A DNA stretch of 64,000 nucleotides. It comes from Bradyrhizobium roseum. GTDB lineage: Bacteria > Pseudomonadota > Alphaproteobacteria > Rhizobiales > Xanthobacteraceae. The notes beneath the pieces were generated by a model, which saw only the letters and a list, made by a program, of their open reading frames with translations, had not been told where the DNA came from and searched no databases. The stretch spans positions 1,984,001-2,048,000 of the forward strand of contig NZ_CP129212.1 in NCBI RefSeq assembly GCF_030413175.1. Direction: 5' to 3'. Made by a program: the position numbers and the translations under genes. How positions within the stretch are numbered: the first letter of the stretch is position 1; the number at the start of each line of letters is the position of its first letter. Of the stretch, positions 25,909-35,575 are shown in pieces.

Positions 25909-26856
25909 ATGCGCGACCCCTATGAGGTCTTGGGGGTGCCGCGGGGCGCCAGCGCTGCGGCAATCAAGAGTGCCTATCGCAAGCTCGCCAAGAAGCATCA
26001 TCCCGACAGCAACAACAACGATCCGAAAGCCGCGGAACGTTTTTCCGAGATCAATTCCGCCAACGAGATCATCGGCGACGAGGATAAGCGCAAACAATTC
26101 GACCGCGGCGAGATCGACGCGGAGGGCAAGCCGCGCTTCCAGGGTTTCCCCGGCGGCGACCCGCGCGGTCGCGCGGGTGGACCGGGCGGATTCGAGTCGT
26201 ACGGCTTCCGCACCGGCGGCGCGGGCGGTGCGGGCTTTGAGGAAATCCTCAACAGCATGTTCGGCGGCGCAGCCCGGGGCGGACGTCCGGGCGGAGGCCG
26301 GACCTTTGAGTTCGACACCGGCGGGATCGGCCTCGATCTCGACCTGAACGTCGCCATGACGGTATCGCTGGAGGAGGCAGTCAAGGGCGGCGAGAAGCGG
26401 GTCCGGCTGCCGAACGGCAAGGAGCTCAACGTCAAGATTCCGGCGGGCGTGGTCGGCGGCCAGCAGATCCGGCTGAAGGGGCAGGGCGAAAGCGCGCCGG
26501 GCCACCGGCCGGGCGATCTTCTGATCACGGTCAGCATCGCGCCGCATCCCTTCTTCAAGATCGACGGCAGCGACCTGCGGCTCGATCTGCCGATTTCGCT
26601 GTATGAGGCGGTGCTGGGCGGCAAGGTCCGGGTGCCGACGCTCGGCAGCGCGGTGGAACTGTCGATCCCGAAAAACACCTCGAGCGGCCGCACCTTTCGG
26701 CTCAAGGGCAAAGGCTTGCCCAAGGCTGGCGGGATCGGCGACTTGTTCGTCATTACCCGAATTATTCTCCCCGATGGGAACGACGCCGAGCTTGAGGCAT
26801 TGATGGAAAAGTGGCGCAGCGGCCACCCATATAACCCGCGCAGCGATTTCGGCTGA
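25909..26856 (+). CDS. DnaJ/CbpA-type co-chaperone without zinc finger
   Basis: A 315-aa type II J-protein. The J domain (about 1-65) has YEVLGVPRGAS and the HPD motif at 31-33. A Gly/Phe-rich linker (about 75-130) follows. The C-terminal substrate-binding domains show LDLNVAMTVSLEEAVKGGEK and FRLKGKGLPKAGGIGDLFV. No CxxCxGxG zinc repeats are present, so it is CbpA/DnaJ-like rather than canonical DnaJ. It stimulates DnaK ATPase and binds unfolded clients. A ggag Shine-Dalgarno (gaaggagaac) precedes the ATG. Confidence 0.9.
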   Translation: MRDPYEVLGVPRGASAAAIKSAYRKLAKKHHPDSNNNDPKAAERFSEINSANEIIGDEDKRKQFDRGEIDAEGKPRFQGFPGGDPRGRAGGPGGFESYGFRTGGAGGAGFEEILNSMFGGAARGGRPGGGRTFEFDTGGIGLDLDLNVAMTVSLEEAVKGGEKRVRLPNGKELNVKIPAGVVGGQQIRLKGQGESAPGHRPGDLLITVSIAPHPFFKIDGSDLRLDLPISLYEAVLGGKVRVPTLGSAVELSIPKNTSSGRTFRLKGKGLPKAGGIGDLFVITRIILPDGNDAELEALMEKWRSGHPYNPRSDFG

Positions 26857-27265
26857 ACCTCGATGATTCGGTCGTGATTCGCGGCGCGAAAAGGCCTGTC
26901 TAACGCTCTACGGCCGCTAGAAACTCTTCCCGAAATGAATCGGTCTTCTTCCTGGAAACAAAAGGTTTTCTGGAAAAGGGGCGGCCTCGAAAGGGGGACC
27001 AGCGCGGTACCAAACCCCGATCGAGGCCGCTTGCGCCGATCGGCGGATCGAGCGCTGCTCATTTTCGCGTGATCACCCGGTGCTTTAATGAGACGGACCA
27101 GTGTTTTGATTCCAGATTTTCGATGTCAGAATTGGGACAAGAAGGGCTGGCGTTGCCTGGCCGCCACGTTCTGGCCGGAAGTCCGGATGGTTGGGCGCAA
27201 TCCGGCAACACTTGATCCGGTCGCGCTGATCCAACGTTTATCGACGTATCACCCGGCTCCGGATT
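26857..27265. other. Non-coding gap, 409 bases
   Basis: Between the J-protein gene and the convergent anti-sigma gene. An open frame beginning at 27088 on the plus strand runs into the anti-sigma gene on the opposite strand; its composition is a shadow and it matches nothing I know. No terminator with a T-run was found, though the gap likely holds transcript ends for both neighbours. Confidence 0.5.
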
Positions 27266-28036
27266 TCAGCCCTTTTTGTCCATCTGGTCGTAGACCGCCT
27301 GGGCGATCTGGGTCAGCCGACCCCGGTCCGCGCTGGTGGACACCACGGCATAAACGACGCCGTTATCAGCCCAGAACAGCGTGCTCTCGTTGCCTTCCTT
27401 CGCGAATCGCATCTGCGTCGCCTCGGCGTCCGATTTTGCGGTGTAGATCGTGAAGCGTTCGCCGGAGGCGCTCTCATACATCATGAAGGATGCCGGCCCT
27501 CCGGAGCCCGGCAACAGCCGCCCGCCGACCAGCTTCAACCCGGCATCTGCCAATTCCGGCGCGCGCACGACCCAGCCGCAGCGCTTGGTCAGCCATTGTT
27601 GCAAGTGATTGCGTTCACTACCCGGCACCTCGACAGGATGGCGCACTTCCACCACGTATAGCCGGTGCGCTTCGATCGCGTGCACCGTGAGGTTTTGGAA
27701 CGGGGAGGGTCCTGCCGTTGCGCCGCGCGCCATCCAACCGAGGCCGCCGCCCATGATGAATGCCGCCAGCGTAGCCGCGACCGCGCCATATACCCATTTG
27801 CGCGGCTGCCGCACCAGCCGCTCGATTTCGAGCCGCTTCGGCACGGCCTCGTCGAGCACCGAGTCGTATCTGGCATGCAGCGCTTCGGCCATCGCGCGCC
27901 ACGACTGCACCCGCGCGTCGTCGTCGGGATGCGAGGCAAGCCACGCCTCGACATCGCCGCGGCGTTCCGCCGGCAGCTCATTGTCGACGTAAGCGTGCAA
28001 CTCGTCTTCGGTGACGGGAATGTGGGGATCGGTCAT
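27266..28036 (-). CDS. Membrane-anchored anti-sigma factor
   Basis: A 256-aa protein. The N-terminal segment (about 5-50; VTEDELHAYVDNELPAERRG, WLASHPDDDARV) has the zinc-free anti-sigma pattern of this family. One transmembrane helix lies at about 92-115 (VYGAVAATLAAFIMGGGLGW). The C-terminal periplasmic domain includes VHAIEAHRLYVVEVRHPVEV. It lies 73 bases downstream of an ECF sigma gene on the same strand, so it most likely holds that sigma at the membrane until a signal releases it. The start at 28036 (MTDPHIPVTE) fits; the frame to 28075 is longer without support. Confidence 0.88.
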   Translation of the reverse strand: MTDPHIPVTEDELHAYVDNELPAERRGDVEAWLASHPDDDARVQSWRAMAEALHARYDSVLDEAVPKRLEIERLVRQPRKWVYGAVAATLAAFIMGGGLGWMARGATAGPSPFQNLTVHAIEAHRLYVVEVRHPVEVPGSERNHLQQWLTKRCGWVVRAPELADAGLKLVGGRLLPGSGGPASFMMYESASGERFTIYTAKSDAEATQMRFAKEGNESTLFWADNGVVYAVVSTSADRGRLTQIAQAVYDQMDKKG

Positions 28037-28109
28037 TGTCGTCGTCTCTGTCCATTCCAGATCTGTCTGTTCCAAGTCTGTCGGTGCATCGCGCTCGTCA
28101 TTCGCATCT

Positions 28110-28598
28110 TCATTTCACCCGCCGCAGCGCCGTGCGTTCGCCCTCGAGCGAAGCCTTGACGTGCGCGCGTGCGCGGGCAAGCCTGGACATTACGGTTCCG
28201 ATCGGAACGCCCTGGATGTCGGCGACTTCGCGGTAGCTCAGCCCTTCCAGCATCACGAGCAGCAGCACCGAACGCTGTTCTTCCACCAGTGTCGCCAGCG
28301 CGCGGGCGATATCGCGGCCTTCGGCCTCGGTGCCGCTGGCGTCGGGATTGTTGTCGAGCAGCGGCATGAACTGCGGCCGCCGCGCCAGCGACCGCCGCCG
28401 GTTCTTGTTCAGATTGGTCAGGATCGTATAGAGCCAGCTCCTGACGTCGCCGCCGAGAAACAGCTTTTCCGAACGCAGCGCGCGCACCAGCGTGTCTTGA
28501 ACCAGATCGTCGGCGATGTCGGCGTCGCGCGCGAGCGCCCGTGCATAGCGGCGCAGCGCCGGTATCATGGCTTCGACACTTTGACGAAACGCGCTCAT
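28110..28598 (-). CDS. ECF-type RNA polymerase sigma factor
   Basis: A 162-aa sigma factor with region 2 (RRYARALARDADIADDLVQD, VRSWLYTILTNLNKNRRR) and region 4 (EEQRSVLLLVMLEGLSYREV, IGTVMSRLARAR). It directs transcription of a stress or envelope regulon; the partner anti-sigma gene follows in the same operon. The start is set at the ATG at 28598, with agggtg just upstream; a GTG two codons earlier (28604) is the alternative. A possible ECF-type promoter lies about 60-80 bases upstream. Confidence 0.9.
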   Translation of the reverse strand: MSAFRQSVEAMIPALRRYARALARDADIADDLVQDTLVRALRSEKLFLGGDVRSWLYTILTNLNKNRRRSLARRPQFMPLLDNNPDASGTEAEGRDIARALATLVEEQRSVLLLVMLEGLSYREVADIQGVPIGTVMSRLARARAHVKASLEGERTALRRVK

Positions 28599-28794
28599 CG
28601 GCACCCTGTGGCAAAGGTTGCAAGAGTTATGAGGGCGCGAACGCCTTACGTATCATAACACCCAATCGGAGCATCTATTCCAGCCATGGAAGCAATCGGA
28701 AACAGCGTTAACCGGGCGGCGGATTTTGGCTCGACCGCGTGGAAGTGCTGGTGTACCTCCAACGCCGATGAAGTTGGGAATAGTCTGACCGTCG

Positions 28795-29394
28795 ATGTCT
28801 GCGCCCGTGATCTACTACATCCGCCATGGCGAGACGTCATGGAATGCGCAGGGCAGGCTGCAAGGCACGCAGGATATTGCGCTGAACGATCTAGGCCGCC
28901 GGCAGGCCGCGCATGCGGGCGATGTCCTCGCCGATCTGCTCAAGCGCGATGGCCGCGACAAGGCTACGCTGCCGTTCGTCGCAAGCCCGCTGCAGCGGGC
29001 ACGGGCCACGATGGAATTGGTGCGCGGCGCGCTGAAACTGCCGGTGGCAGCCTATGGCCTCGACGATCGGCTGCGCGAGATCGGTTACGGCGTCTGGGAG
29101 GGCTCGACGCTGGCCGAGATGCAGGCGGCTGACCCTGTCCTGTATGCCAAGCGGCTGACCGCGAAATGGACGATGGCGCCGGAAGGCGGCGAGACCTATG
29201 CCGACGTGCAGCAGCGCATGCGCGACTGGTATGATTCCGTCAGTCACGACACGGTCGCCGTAGCCCATGGCGGCACCGCGCGGGCGCTGATGGTGGCGCT
29301 CGGCATCGAGACGCCCGCCAGCGCCGCCGACCTGCCGATCGAGCAGGGCGCGGTTTACGTGTTCGGGGACGGCAGGCTGAAGAAGTATAGTTAA
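28795..29394 (+). CDS. Histidine phosphatase family protein (phosphoglycerate-mutase-like)
   Basis: A 199-aa branch-1 histidine phosphatase. The catalytic RHG motif is in YYIRHGETSWNAQGRLQG (His10), with ASPLQRARATMEL, the acid in LREIGYGVWEGS, and the second His in VAVAHGGTARAL. It would remove phosphate from a small metabolite in the cytoplasm; the substrate cannot be told. Divergent from the ECF sigma operon. It is followed by a palindromic repeat before aroC. Confidence 0.88.
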   Translation: MSAPVIYYIRHGETSWNAQGRLQGTQDIALNDLGRRQAAHAGDVLADLLKRDGRDKATLPFVASPLQRARATMELVRGALKLPVAAYGLDDRLREIGYGVWEGSTLAEMQAADPVLYAKRLTAKWTMAPEGGETYADVQQRMRDWYDSVSHDTVAVAHGGTARALMVALGIETPASAADLPIEQGAVYVFGDGRLKKYS

Positions 29395-29417
29395 AGGCAC
29401 CGGTGGCAGGGGCTGTC

Positions 29418-29478
29418 ATTCCGGGGCTATGCGCAGCATAGAACCCGGAATCTCGGGATTCCCCGGTGCAATTGCACC
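29418..29478. repeat. Palindromic intergenic repeat, family C
   Basis: attccggg (29418-29425) pairs with cccggaat (29444-29451) around an inner ctatgcgcagcatag palindrome. A second palindrome, ggtgcaattgcacc, follows at 29465-29478. Non-coding, between the histidine phosphatase and aroC. This type of element is common in Bradyrhizobium-like genomes by general experience; copy number was not checked. Confidence 0.65.
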
Positions 29479-29559
29479 CCCGAGGTTCGGTCCTGCGGAC
29501 CGCCGGGGCCTGACGGCCTCCAGGTTTGACCGCTGCGCGACGCCGCGTTACGACACGCC

Positions 29560-30648
29560 ATGTCCCACAACACCTTCGGCCACCTGTTCCGCGTCACCAC
29601 CTTCGGCGAAAGCCACGGGGTCGCGATCGGCTGCGTGGTTGATGGCTGCCCGCCGCTGATCCCGCTGACTGCGGAAGACATCCAGCACGATCTCGACCGC
29701 CGCCGTCCCGGCCAGTCGCGCTTCACCACCCAGCGCCAGGAACCGGATGCGGTAAAAATCCTGTCCGGCGTGATGGCGCATCCCGAAACCGGCGCGCAGG
29801 TGACGACGGGCACGCCGATTGCGCTTCTGATCGAGAACACCGACCAGCGCTCCAAGGACTATTCGGAAATCAAGGACAAGTTTCGCCCGGGCCACGCCGA
29901 CTTCACCTATGAGGCCAAATATGGCCTGCGCGATTACCGCGGCGGCGGACGTTCCTCGGCGCGCGAGACGGCCACGCGCGTCGCGGCCGGCGCCATCGCG
30001 CGAAAAATCCTGCCCGAGGTAAAGGTGCGCGGCGCGCTGGTGCAGATGGGCCCGCACAAGATCGATCGCGCGAAGTGGGACTGGGACGAGATCGCGCGCA
30101 ATCCGTTCTTCTGTCCGGACAAGGACAAGGCCGCGTTCTTCGAGCAGTATCTCGACGGCATCCGCAAGAGCGGCTCCTCGATCGGCGCCGTGATTGAAGT
30201 GGTCGCCGAAGGCGTGCCGCCCGGCCTCGGCGCGCCGATCTACGCCAAGCTCGACGGCGAGTTGGCGGCGGCGATGATGAGCATCAATGCCGTGAAAGGC
30301 GTCGAGATCGGCGCAGGCTTCGGTGCCGCCGAATTGTCCGGCGAGGAAAACGCCGACGAGATGCGTACCGGCAACAACGGCACGCGGTTTTTGTCCAACA
30401 ACGCCGGCGGCGTGCTCGGCGGCATCTCCACCGGCCAGCCGGTGGTGGTGCGCTTTGCGGTGAAGCCGACCTCGTCGATCCTGTCGCCGCGCCAGACGGT
30501 GGACCGATCCGGCGCCGACACCGACATCATGACCAAAGGCCGCCACGACCCCTGCGTCGGCATCCGCGCGGTACCGGTCGGCGAGGCGATGATGGCCTGC
30601 GTGCTGGCCGATCATCTCCTGCGCCATCGCGGGCAGGTTGGCGGGTAA
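29560..30648 (+). CDS. aroC: Chorismate synthase
   Basis: A 362-aa enzyme. All family signatures are present: [63 protein letters not shown] and [17 protein letters not shown]. It converts EPSP to chorismate with reduced FMN, the last step of the shikimate pathway, in the cytoplasm. It stands alone between a repeat and the convergent GMC gene. No clear Shine-Dalgarno is seen but the N-terminus matches the family exactly. Confidence 0.96.
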   Translation: MSHNTFGHLFRVTTFGESHGVAIGCVVDGCPPLIPLTAEDIQHDLDRRRPGQSRFTTQRQEPDAVKILSGVMAHPETGAQVTTGTPIALLIENTDQRSKDYSEIKDKFRPGHADFTYEAKYGLRDYRGGGRSSARETATRVAAGAIARKILPEVKVRGALVQMGPHKIDRAKWDWDEIARNPFFCPDKDKAAFFEQYLDGIRKSGSSIGAVIEVVAEGVPPGLGAPIYAKLDGELAAAMMSINAVKGVEIGAGFGAAELSGEENADEMRTGNNGTRFLSNNAGGVLGGISTGQPVVVRFAVKPTSSILSPRQTVDRSGADTDIMTKGRHDPCVGIRAVPVGEAMMACVLADHLLRHRGQVGG

Positions 30649-30660
30649 TTCCGTCCCCTG

Positions 30661-32358
30661 TCACGTCTGCATCGCGTCCGCGATCTTCTCCGCCGTCATC
30701 AGCACCGGGAAGTTGGTGTTGGCGCACGGCACCACGGGGAAGATCGAGGCGTCGACGACGCGCAAGCCCTGCACGCCCTTGACTCGCCCTTGCGTATCGA
30801 CGACCGCCATCGGATCGTCGGCGCGCCCCATCCGGCATGAGCACGAGGCGTGCCATACGCCGATCGCGGCCTTGCGCACGAAGGCTTCGAGCGCGTCGTC
30901 GTCGGTCATGACCTGCTCGAACGTAAAACCTTCCACGACGAAATTGTCGATCATGTAGTGGCGCAGCGCCGCAGGCCCGTCCATCAGCCTGGCGGCGATG
31001 GCGGTGAGGATCTTGTTCTTGGTATTGACCACGCCGATCTTGCGCACCCGGTCGGAATAGGCCGCCGGGAACGGCTTGTCGGTCACCGCCTTGAGCGGTG
31101 CGCTCATCTGCAGGCCCGCCATCTTGCGAAAGCCGCTCATCAGCCGGTCGAGATCGCGTTTGTCGGACAGCAGGTTGAACTCGACGATCGGCTCTTCGCG
31201 CGGGTCGCGCGAGGCGAGCTTGACCTGGCCGGTCTCCGAATAGGTCTTGTTGACGAAGGTGAGCAGCGAGCCGATCTGCTCGCCGACCGCATGCCAGGCC
31301 GATTTGGTAATGACGACGACGAACATGTCGCCGGCGGGGATACCCGGAAGCCCCGAGGAGTAGCGCAGTCCCATCTGCATATGGCGCCTGGTGTGTTCGT
31401 TCATGCGCGCGCCGCGACGGACATAGGAGGACAGCGAGATCGAGGGATGGTCCATCAGGCGCTGGCCGACGCCGGCGAGGCCCGCCAGTACCGGGATCCC
31501 TAAGTCGCGGAGATGGCCGACGGGGCCGATGCCCGCGCGCAGCAAATGCGCGGGCGAATGGATGGCCCCGGACGAGAGGATGATCTCGCGCCCTCTGAAT
31601 TCCTGCTCGCGGCCATCAACCAGCGCCTTGACGCCGACGCATTGCGTGCCCTCGAACAGCAGCTCCTTCACCTGCGTGTTGGTCGAAATCGTCAAATTGG
31701 CGCGCTGGCGCGTCGCGCGGTCGAGATAGCCCATCGCGGCCGAGACGCGCTGCTCGTCCTGGTTGGAATGCGTCACCGGAAAATAGCCGTCGACGAATTC
31801 GCCGTTCTGATCGGGCAGGAACTTGAAGCCGGCCAGCTTGCAGGCCTCCGCCATCGCCTGGCTGTGTTTTGTCCAGTGTTCCTGCGGAATCCGGCGCACG
31901 GGGATGCGGCCTTCCTTGCCGTGATAGGGCCCGTCGAAATCGAGGTCGCGCTCGACCTTCTTGAAGAAAGGCAGCACGTCGTCCCAGCTCCAGCCGGCGG
32001 CGCCGCGCGATTCCCACTCGTTGTAATCCGTCGGCGCGCCGCGGTTGGCCATCTGGCCGTTGATCGAGGACCCGCCACCCAGCACGCGCGCCTGCTCGTA
32101 CTTGCGCAAGGGCGGCCTGGCTTCGTCCGGATTGTTGTGGCTGACGACCTGGGTGGTGACCTTGAGTTCGGTCCAGTGGAAGCGCGGATCGAAATACGCC
32201 GTTCCCGGATAGCTGTCGCGGATCTCTGTGGGTTCGTTGCCTGGCGGTGTGTCCTGGCCGGCTTCGCAGAGCAGGACTTTATTGGCGCTTTTGGCGGAGA
32301 GACGGTGGGCCATGACGGAGCCGGCCGACCCGCCGCCGACGATGATGTAGTCGTACAC
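30661..32358 (-). CDS. GMC-family oxidoreductase (choline-dehydrogenase-like)
   Basis: A 565-aa flavoprotein. The FAD-binding motif YIIVGGGSAGSVMAHRLS is at the N-terminus, the GMC signature ARVLGGGSSINGQMANRG at about 91-108, and the active-site His in GVWHASCSCRMG. The closing VVDASIFPVVPCANTNFPVL is typical. Family members oxidise alcohols; no BetA-specific context (betB, betI) is near, so choline is not certain. It ends 12 bases from aroC on the opposite strand. The nucleotide cyclase gene is divergent on its other side. Confidence 0.9.
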   Translation of the reverse strand: MYDYIIVGGGSAGSVMAHRLSAKSANKVLLCEAGQDTPPGNEPTEIRDSYPGTAYFDPRFHWTELKVTTQVVSHNNPDEARPPLRKYEQARVLGGGSSINGQMANRGAPTDYNEWESRGAAGWSWDDVLPFFKKVERDLDFDGPYHGKEGRIPVRRIPQEHWTKHSQAMAEACKLAGFKFLPDQNGEFVDGYFPVTHSNQDEQRVSAAMGYLDRATRQRANLTISTNTQVKELLFEGTQCVGVKALVDGREQEFRGREIILSSGAIHSPAHLLRAGIGPVGHLRDLGIPVLAGLAGVGQRLMDHPSISLSSYVRRGARMNEHTRRHMQMGLRYSSGLPGIPAGDMFVVVITKSAWHAVGEQIGSLLTFVNKTYSETGQVKLASRDPREEPIVEFNLLSDKRDLDRLMSGFRKMAGLQMSAPLKAVTDKPFPAAYSDRVRKIGVVNTKNKILTAIAARLMDGPAALRHYMIDNFVVEGFTFEQVMTDDDALEAFVRKAAIGVWHASCSCRMGRADDPMAVVDTQGRVKGVQGLRVVDASIFPVVPCANTNFPVLMTAEKIADAMQT

Positions 32359-32479
32359 TGTGACGTTTCCTCTTGCTTTTGTATCGTTACGCTAGCGCAG
32401 CTCCGCGGTCAGGTCACGCCACCTGTCGTGGTAGCGTGCGCTTGACCTTTCATGGGGTTGCACGGCAAATACCGGCGTC

Positions 32480-33664
32480 ATGGATGCATCGAAACTGCGG
32501 GCGCTGACCGACTGGCTGATCGACGGCGGCAGATCCGCGGCCAGCCCGAGCCGGTTCATGGCGGAATGCTGCGAACGGATGGTCGCGGCCGGCCTGCCGC
32601 TCTGGCGTATCGGCGTTTTCGTCCGCACGCTGCATCCCGAGATCTACGGGCGCAATTTTATCTGGAAGCCGGGCGCCGAAGTCCAGATCGGCTCGGTGGA
32701 CTACCACATCCTGGAGTCGCCGGATTTTCTCACCAGTCCGCTGAAGATCGCCTTCGAGCAGGGCCTGGAGGTCCGCGCCCGGACCGGCGACCCGCAAAAC
32801 GGCCGCTTTCCGATCGTCGATGAGCTTCGCGCCGAAGGCGTGACCGACTATATCGCGTTGCCGCTGCCCTTCATCGCCGGCACGATCAATGCCTCGAGCT
32901 GGACCACCAGGCAGCCCGGCGGGTTCACCGATGATCAACTGGCGGCGCTGCGGAGCCTGGTCAGGCCGCTGGCGCGGGTGATCGAGATCATCAGCCTGAA
33001 CCGGATGGCCGCCAGCCTTCTGGATACCTATGTCGGCAACAGCGCCGGCGAGCGCATCATGGGCGGGCAGATCAGGCGCGGCCACACCGAGACGATGAAT
33101 GCCGCGATCTGGCTGTCCGATTTGCGCGGCTTCACCGCGTTGTCCGACCGGCTGCCGGCCGAGACCATCGTCGACATTCTGAACCACTATTTCGATTGCC
33201 AGGTCACCGCGATCAAGAAGCATGGCGGCGAGGTCTTGAAATATATGGGCGACGGGCTGCTCGCGGTGTTTCCGATCGACGAATATGTCGGCGATGAGCG
33301 GCAAGTCTGCTCGCATGTGCTCGAGGCCGCCCATGAATCCCGCGCCAGCGTCGCCGATCTGCAATACCCGATCGGCGACGCCGTCGAACGGTTCCGCTTC
33401 GGCGTTGCCCTGCATGTCGGGCGGATTCTCTACGGCAATATCGGCGGCGGCAACCGGCTCGACTTCACCTGCATCGGGCCTTCGGTGAATCTCGCGGCGC
33501 GGCTGGAGAAGATCGCGAGCCGGCTCGGCCGCACGGTCGTGGCGTCGGAAGGCTTTGCCGGCATCTGCGGCGGCGGCTGGAGCGATCTCGGCGAGTTTCC
33601 TGTCGCCGGCTTTTCAAAGGCGGCGAGGGTCTACGGCCTGGCCGACGAAAAATCGGCGGCTTGA
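32480..33664 (+). CDS. Class III adenylate/guanylate cyclase with N-terminal sensory domain
   Basis: A 394-aa soluble protein. The N-terminal ~175 residues may be a GAF-like sensory region (no transmembrane helix). The catalytic domain starts near 200. Metal-binding Asp214 is in IWLSDLRGFTALSDR and Asp258 in EVLKYMGDGLLAVFP. The later GNIGGGNRLDFTCIGPSVNLAAR supplies the transition-state Asn and Arg. The substrate-selecting residues are not assigned, so cAMP versus cGMP is open, although cAMP is more common. It starts 121 bases from the divergent GMC gene. Confidence 0.9.
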   Translation: MDASKLRALTDWLIDGGRSAASPSRFMAECCERMVAAGLPLWRIGVFVRTLHPEIYGRNFIWKPGAEVQIGSVDYHILESPDFLTSPLKIAFEQGLEVRARTGDPQNGRFPIVDELRAEGVTDYIALPLPFIAGTINASSWTTRQPGGFTDDQLAALRSLVRPLARVIEIISLNRMAASLLDTYVGNSAGERIMGGQIRRGHTETMNAAIWLSDLRGFTALSDRLPAETIVDILNHYFDCQVTAIKKHGGEVLKYMGDGLLAVFPIDEYVGDERQVCSHVLEAAHESRASVADLQYPIGDAVERFRFGVALHVGRILYGNIGGGNRLDFTCIGPSVNLAARLEKIASRLGRTVVASEGFAGICGGGWSDLGEFPVAGFSKAARVYGLADEKSAA

Positions 33665-33712
33665 AGCCTCGCGCAGCGGGATCAAGCGGAGCGCAATCCG
33701 GGCACGGGAAAA

Positions 33713-34018
33713 CTATTCCTCCGGCTCGGTCGTGAACAGCAGCGGGTAGCCCTTGGCGCGACCGGCGTCGGTCGCGCGGGTCGCTTTGGTCTCGGCGACG
33801 TCCTTGGTGAACACGGCGACGACGCAGACGCCGCGGCGATGCGCCGTGATCATCACCTTGTGGGCCTGGTCCTCGGTCATGCGGAATTCGGCCTTCAGCA
33901 CCGTGACCACGAATTCGCGCGGCGTGAAATCGTCATTGACCAGGATGACCTTGTGCAGGCGCGGCCGCTCGACCTTGGTCGCGACCTTGGTTTTCGGCTT
34001 GGTGGTGGTATCGGCCAT
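33713..34018 (-). CDS. clpS: ATP-dependent Clp protease adaptor ClpS
   Basis: A 101-aa adaptor. A charged 20-residue N-terminal extension (MADTTTKPKTKVATKVERPR) precedes the core HKVILVNDDFTPREFVVTVL, with the N-degron pocket Asn-Asp pair and the ITAHRRGVCVVAVFTKDVAE helix-strand. It delivers N-end-rule substrates to ClpAP. No clpA lies next to it here, which suggests the ClpS2-like paralogue some rhizobia carry, but this is inference. Confidence 0.9.
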   Translation of the reverse strand: MADTTTKPKTKVATKVERPRLHKVILVNDDFTPREFVVTVLKAEFRMTEDQAHKVMITAHRRGVCVVAVFTKDVAETKATRATDAGRAKGYPLLFTTEPEE

Positions 34019-34058
34019 TGACTGTCCCGAAGCGAGCGAACTCCGACGGGTGCAGCGC

Positions 34059-35366
34059 TCAATTGGCGCGGCAATCCGTCAGTCGCTGCGCCATGCTCTG
34101 ATCGCCGCGGCCGACGGCCGCCTCGATCAGTTTACAGGCTCCGGCCCGGTCCTGAAACTGGGCGTTTGCTGAGAGTTTGAGCGCAATCAGCGCCGCCATC
34201 GCGCCGGGCTCGTCGAGTTCCACGGCCTGCACGGCGTCGTACAGCACGCGCTTGGGGCCGTTCACGCGCATGTCGGGAAATTCCGCGAGCAGCCGCACCA
34301 CAAGCAGGCGGGCGTCGAGATCCCAGGCGCTGGCGCGGTCGATCTGGGTTACCGCCTTCTGAACGTCGCGCGGCACCAGCTTTCCTTCGAGGGTGAGCCG
34401 GCCGAGCATGCCCTCGGCCATCCAGCTGTCGGACGTACCTTTCAACAGCGACAGCGCGCGCTTCGGATCGGCCGGGCCGCCTTCGCCGGCGATCAGCATT
34501 TCGGCCAGCGGAACGATGGCGCCGCCGGGATCGGAGCGGCGGGCCTCTTCGAGCAGGGTGCGGGCGCGTACCGGATCGTCTTTCCGGATTGCCAGCGCCA
34601 ATACCCGCCTCGCGCCGAACTGGTATGGCTGCCCCGGCGCATTCAATCCTTCCAGAACGCCGAGGCCACGGGTCCGCTCGTCCGGCTTGTCCGACGCGGC
34701 CAGCAGGCGGCCTAGCGTCAGCATGCTGCCTTTGCTGGCGTCTTTCGCGACGACACGTTCGGACCAGATTCGCGCGGCCGCGGGATCGCGCTTGAGGATG
34801 TCTCCGTCCTCAAGCTGGCGGATCAGCATCTGCATGGCGAAGAGGTGGCCGAGTTCGGCCGCCTTGCGCAGCGCCTGGCCCGCCTCGTCGCGCGTGACCA
34901 GTGGCACATGGTCGAGGTCGCCGCGCTCCCACGACCTGTGGTGTTCGTAGATCTGATGATAAGCCTCGGCGCTGCCCTGTGCCGCGGCCTCGCGCAGCAG
35001 GGTGATCGCTTCCGTCTTCTGCGCATGGGGCAGGTTGCGCGCGTAGGCGGTCTTGAGGTCGGCGTTCCCAGGGTCAGCCTCGAACGCCATTTTGCAGCTT
35101 TCGCGCCGCATGTCCCACCGGCGGCGCCTTGCGTCGTCGTCGATATGCTCCCTCGGCTCCTTGAATAGTTGCCCGCATAATTCGACGGCATTCTCCGCCG
35201 TCAGAACGGGCAATGGCTTGGTGGCCTCGGAAAGCGCAGTGGCGGACTGCGTCGGAAGCCACAATGCCACCACGAAGCCGAAGGCGAGCAGGCCGGTCGC
35301 GAGGACGACTGCGCGCATCAGCGGCGGCAGACCATCATTCGCGGGAATTTTTTCAGGCACAACCAT
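34059..35366 (-). CDS. TPR/SEL1-like repeat protein with N-terminal membrane anchor
   Basis: About 435 aa. A hydrophobic helix near the N-terminus (LMRAVVLATGLLAFGFVVAL) is followed by helical repeats: ITLLREAAAQGSAEAYHQIY, GQALRKAAELGHLFAMQMLI, KRALSLLKGTSDSWMAEGML. These are SEL1/TPR-like and probably mediate protein contacts in the periplasm. Starts at 35402 and 35366 are both possible; neither has a clear Shine-Dalgarno, and the shorter is used here. It is divergent from the VWA gene. Function not recognised. Confidence 0.68.
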   Translation of the reverse strand: MVVPEKIPANDGLPPLMRAVVLATGLLAFGFVVALWLPTQSATALSEATKPLPVLTAENAVELCGQLFKEPREHIDDDARRRRWDMRRESCKMAFEADPGNADLKTAYARNLPHAQKTEAITLLREAAAQGSAEAYHQIYEHHRSWERGDLDHVPLVTRDEAGQALRKAAELGHLFAMQMLIRQLEDGDILKRDPAAARIWSERVVAKDASKGSMLTLGRLLAASDKPDERTRGLGVLEGLNAPGQPYQFGARRVLALAIRKDDPVRARTLLEEARRSDPGGAIVPLAEMLIAGEGGPADPKRALSLLKGTSDSWMAEGMLGRLTLEGKLVPRDVQKAVTQIDRASAWDLDARLLVVRLLAEFPDMRVNGPKRVLYDAVQAVELDEPGAMAALIALKLSANAQFQDRAGACKLIEAAVGRGDQSMAQRLTDCRAN

Positions 35367-35575
35367 GTTCGAACGAATGCGACCCTCGTGGCCGTCGACG
35401 GTCATTTGTCGCGCCGCGCACCGCAACCGTTCAATCTGAACCCGGTACCGGCGTGGAACCCTCCGGCCTGTGGACGGAGCACGCTCCTAACCCGAATGTG
35501 AAGCGCAGACGATTTCATCGCTTTGCGGCAACCATTTTGCATGTCACCATCACTGACGTTCGACGGGAGGGCCGC

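Noticed and set aside
27088..27453. Plus-strand 121-codon frame in the gap after the J-protein gene
   Set aside because: Runs into the anti-sigma gene on the other strand, no Shine-Dalgarno or family pattern; only its first part lies in free sequence.
35213..35575. Long N-terminal extension of the DUF1194 gene
   Set aside because: The gggagg Shine-Dalgarno and signal peptide at 35576 mark the real start; the extension is antisense to the TPR-like gene.
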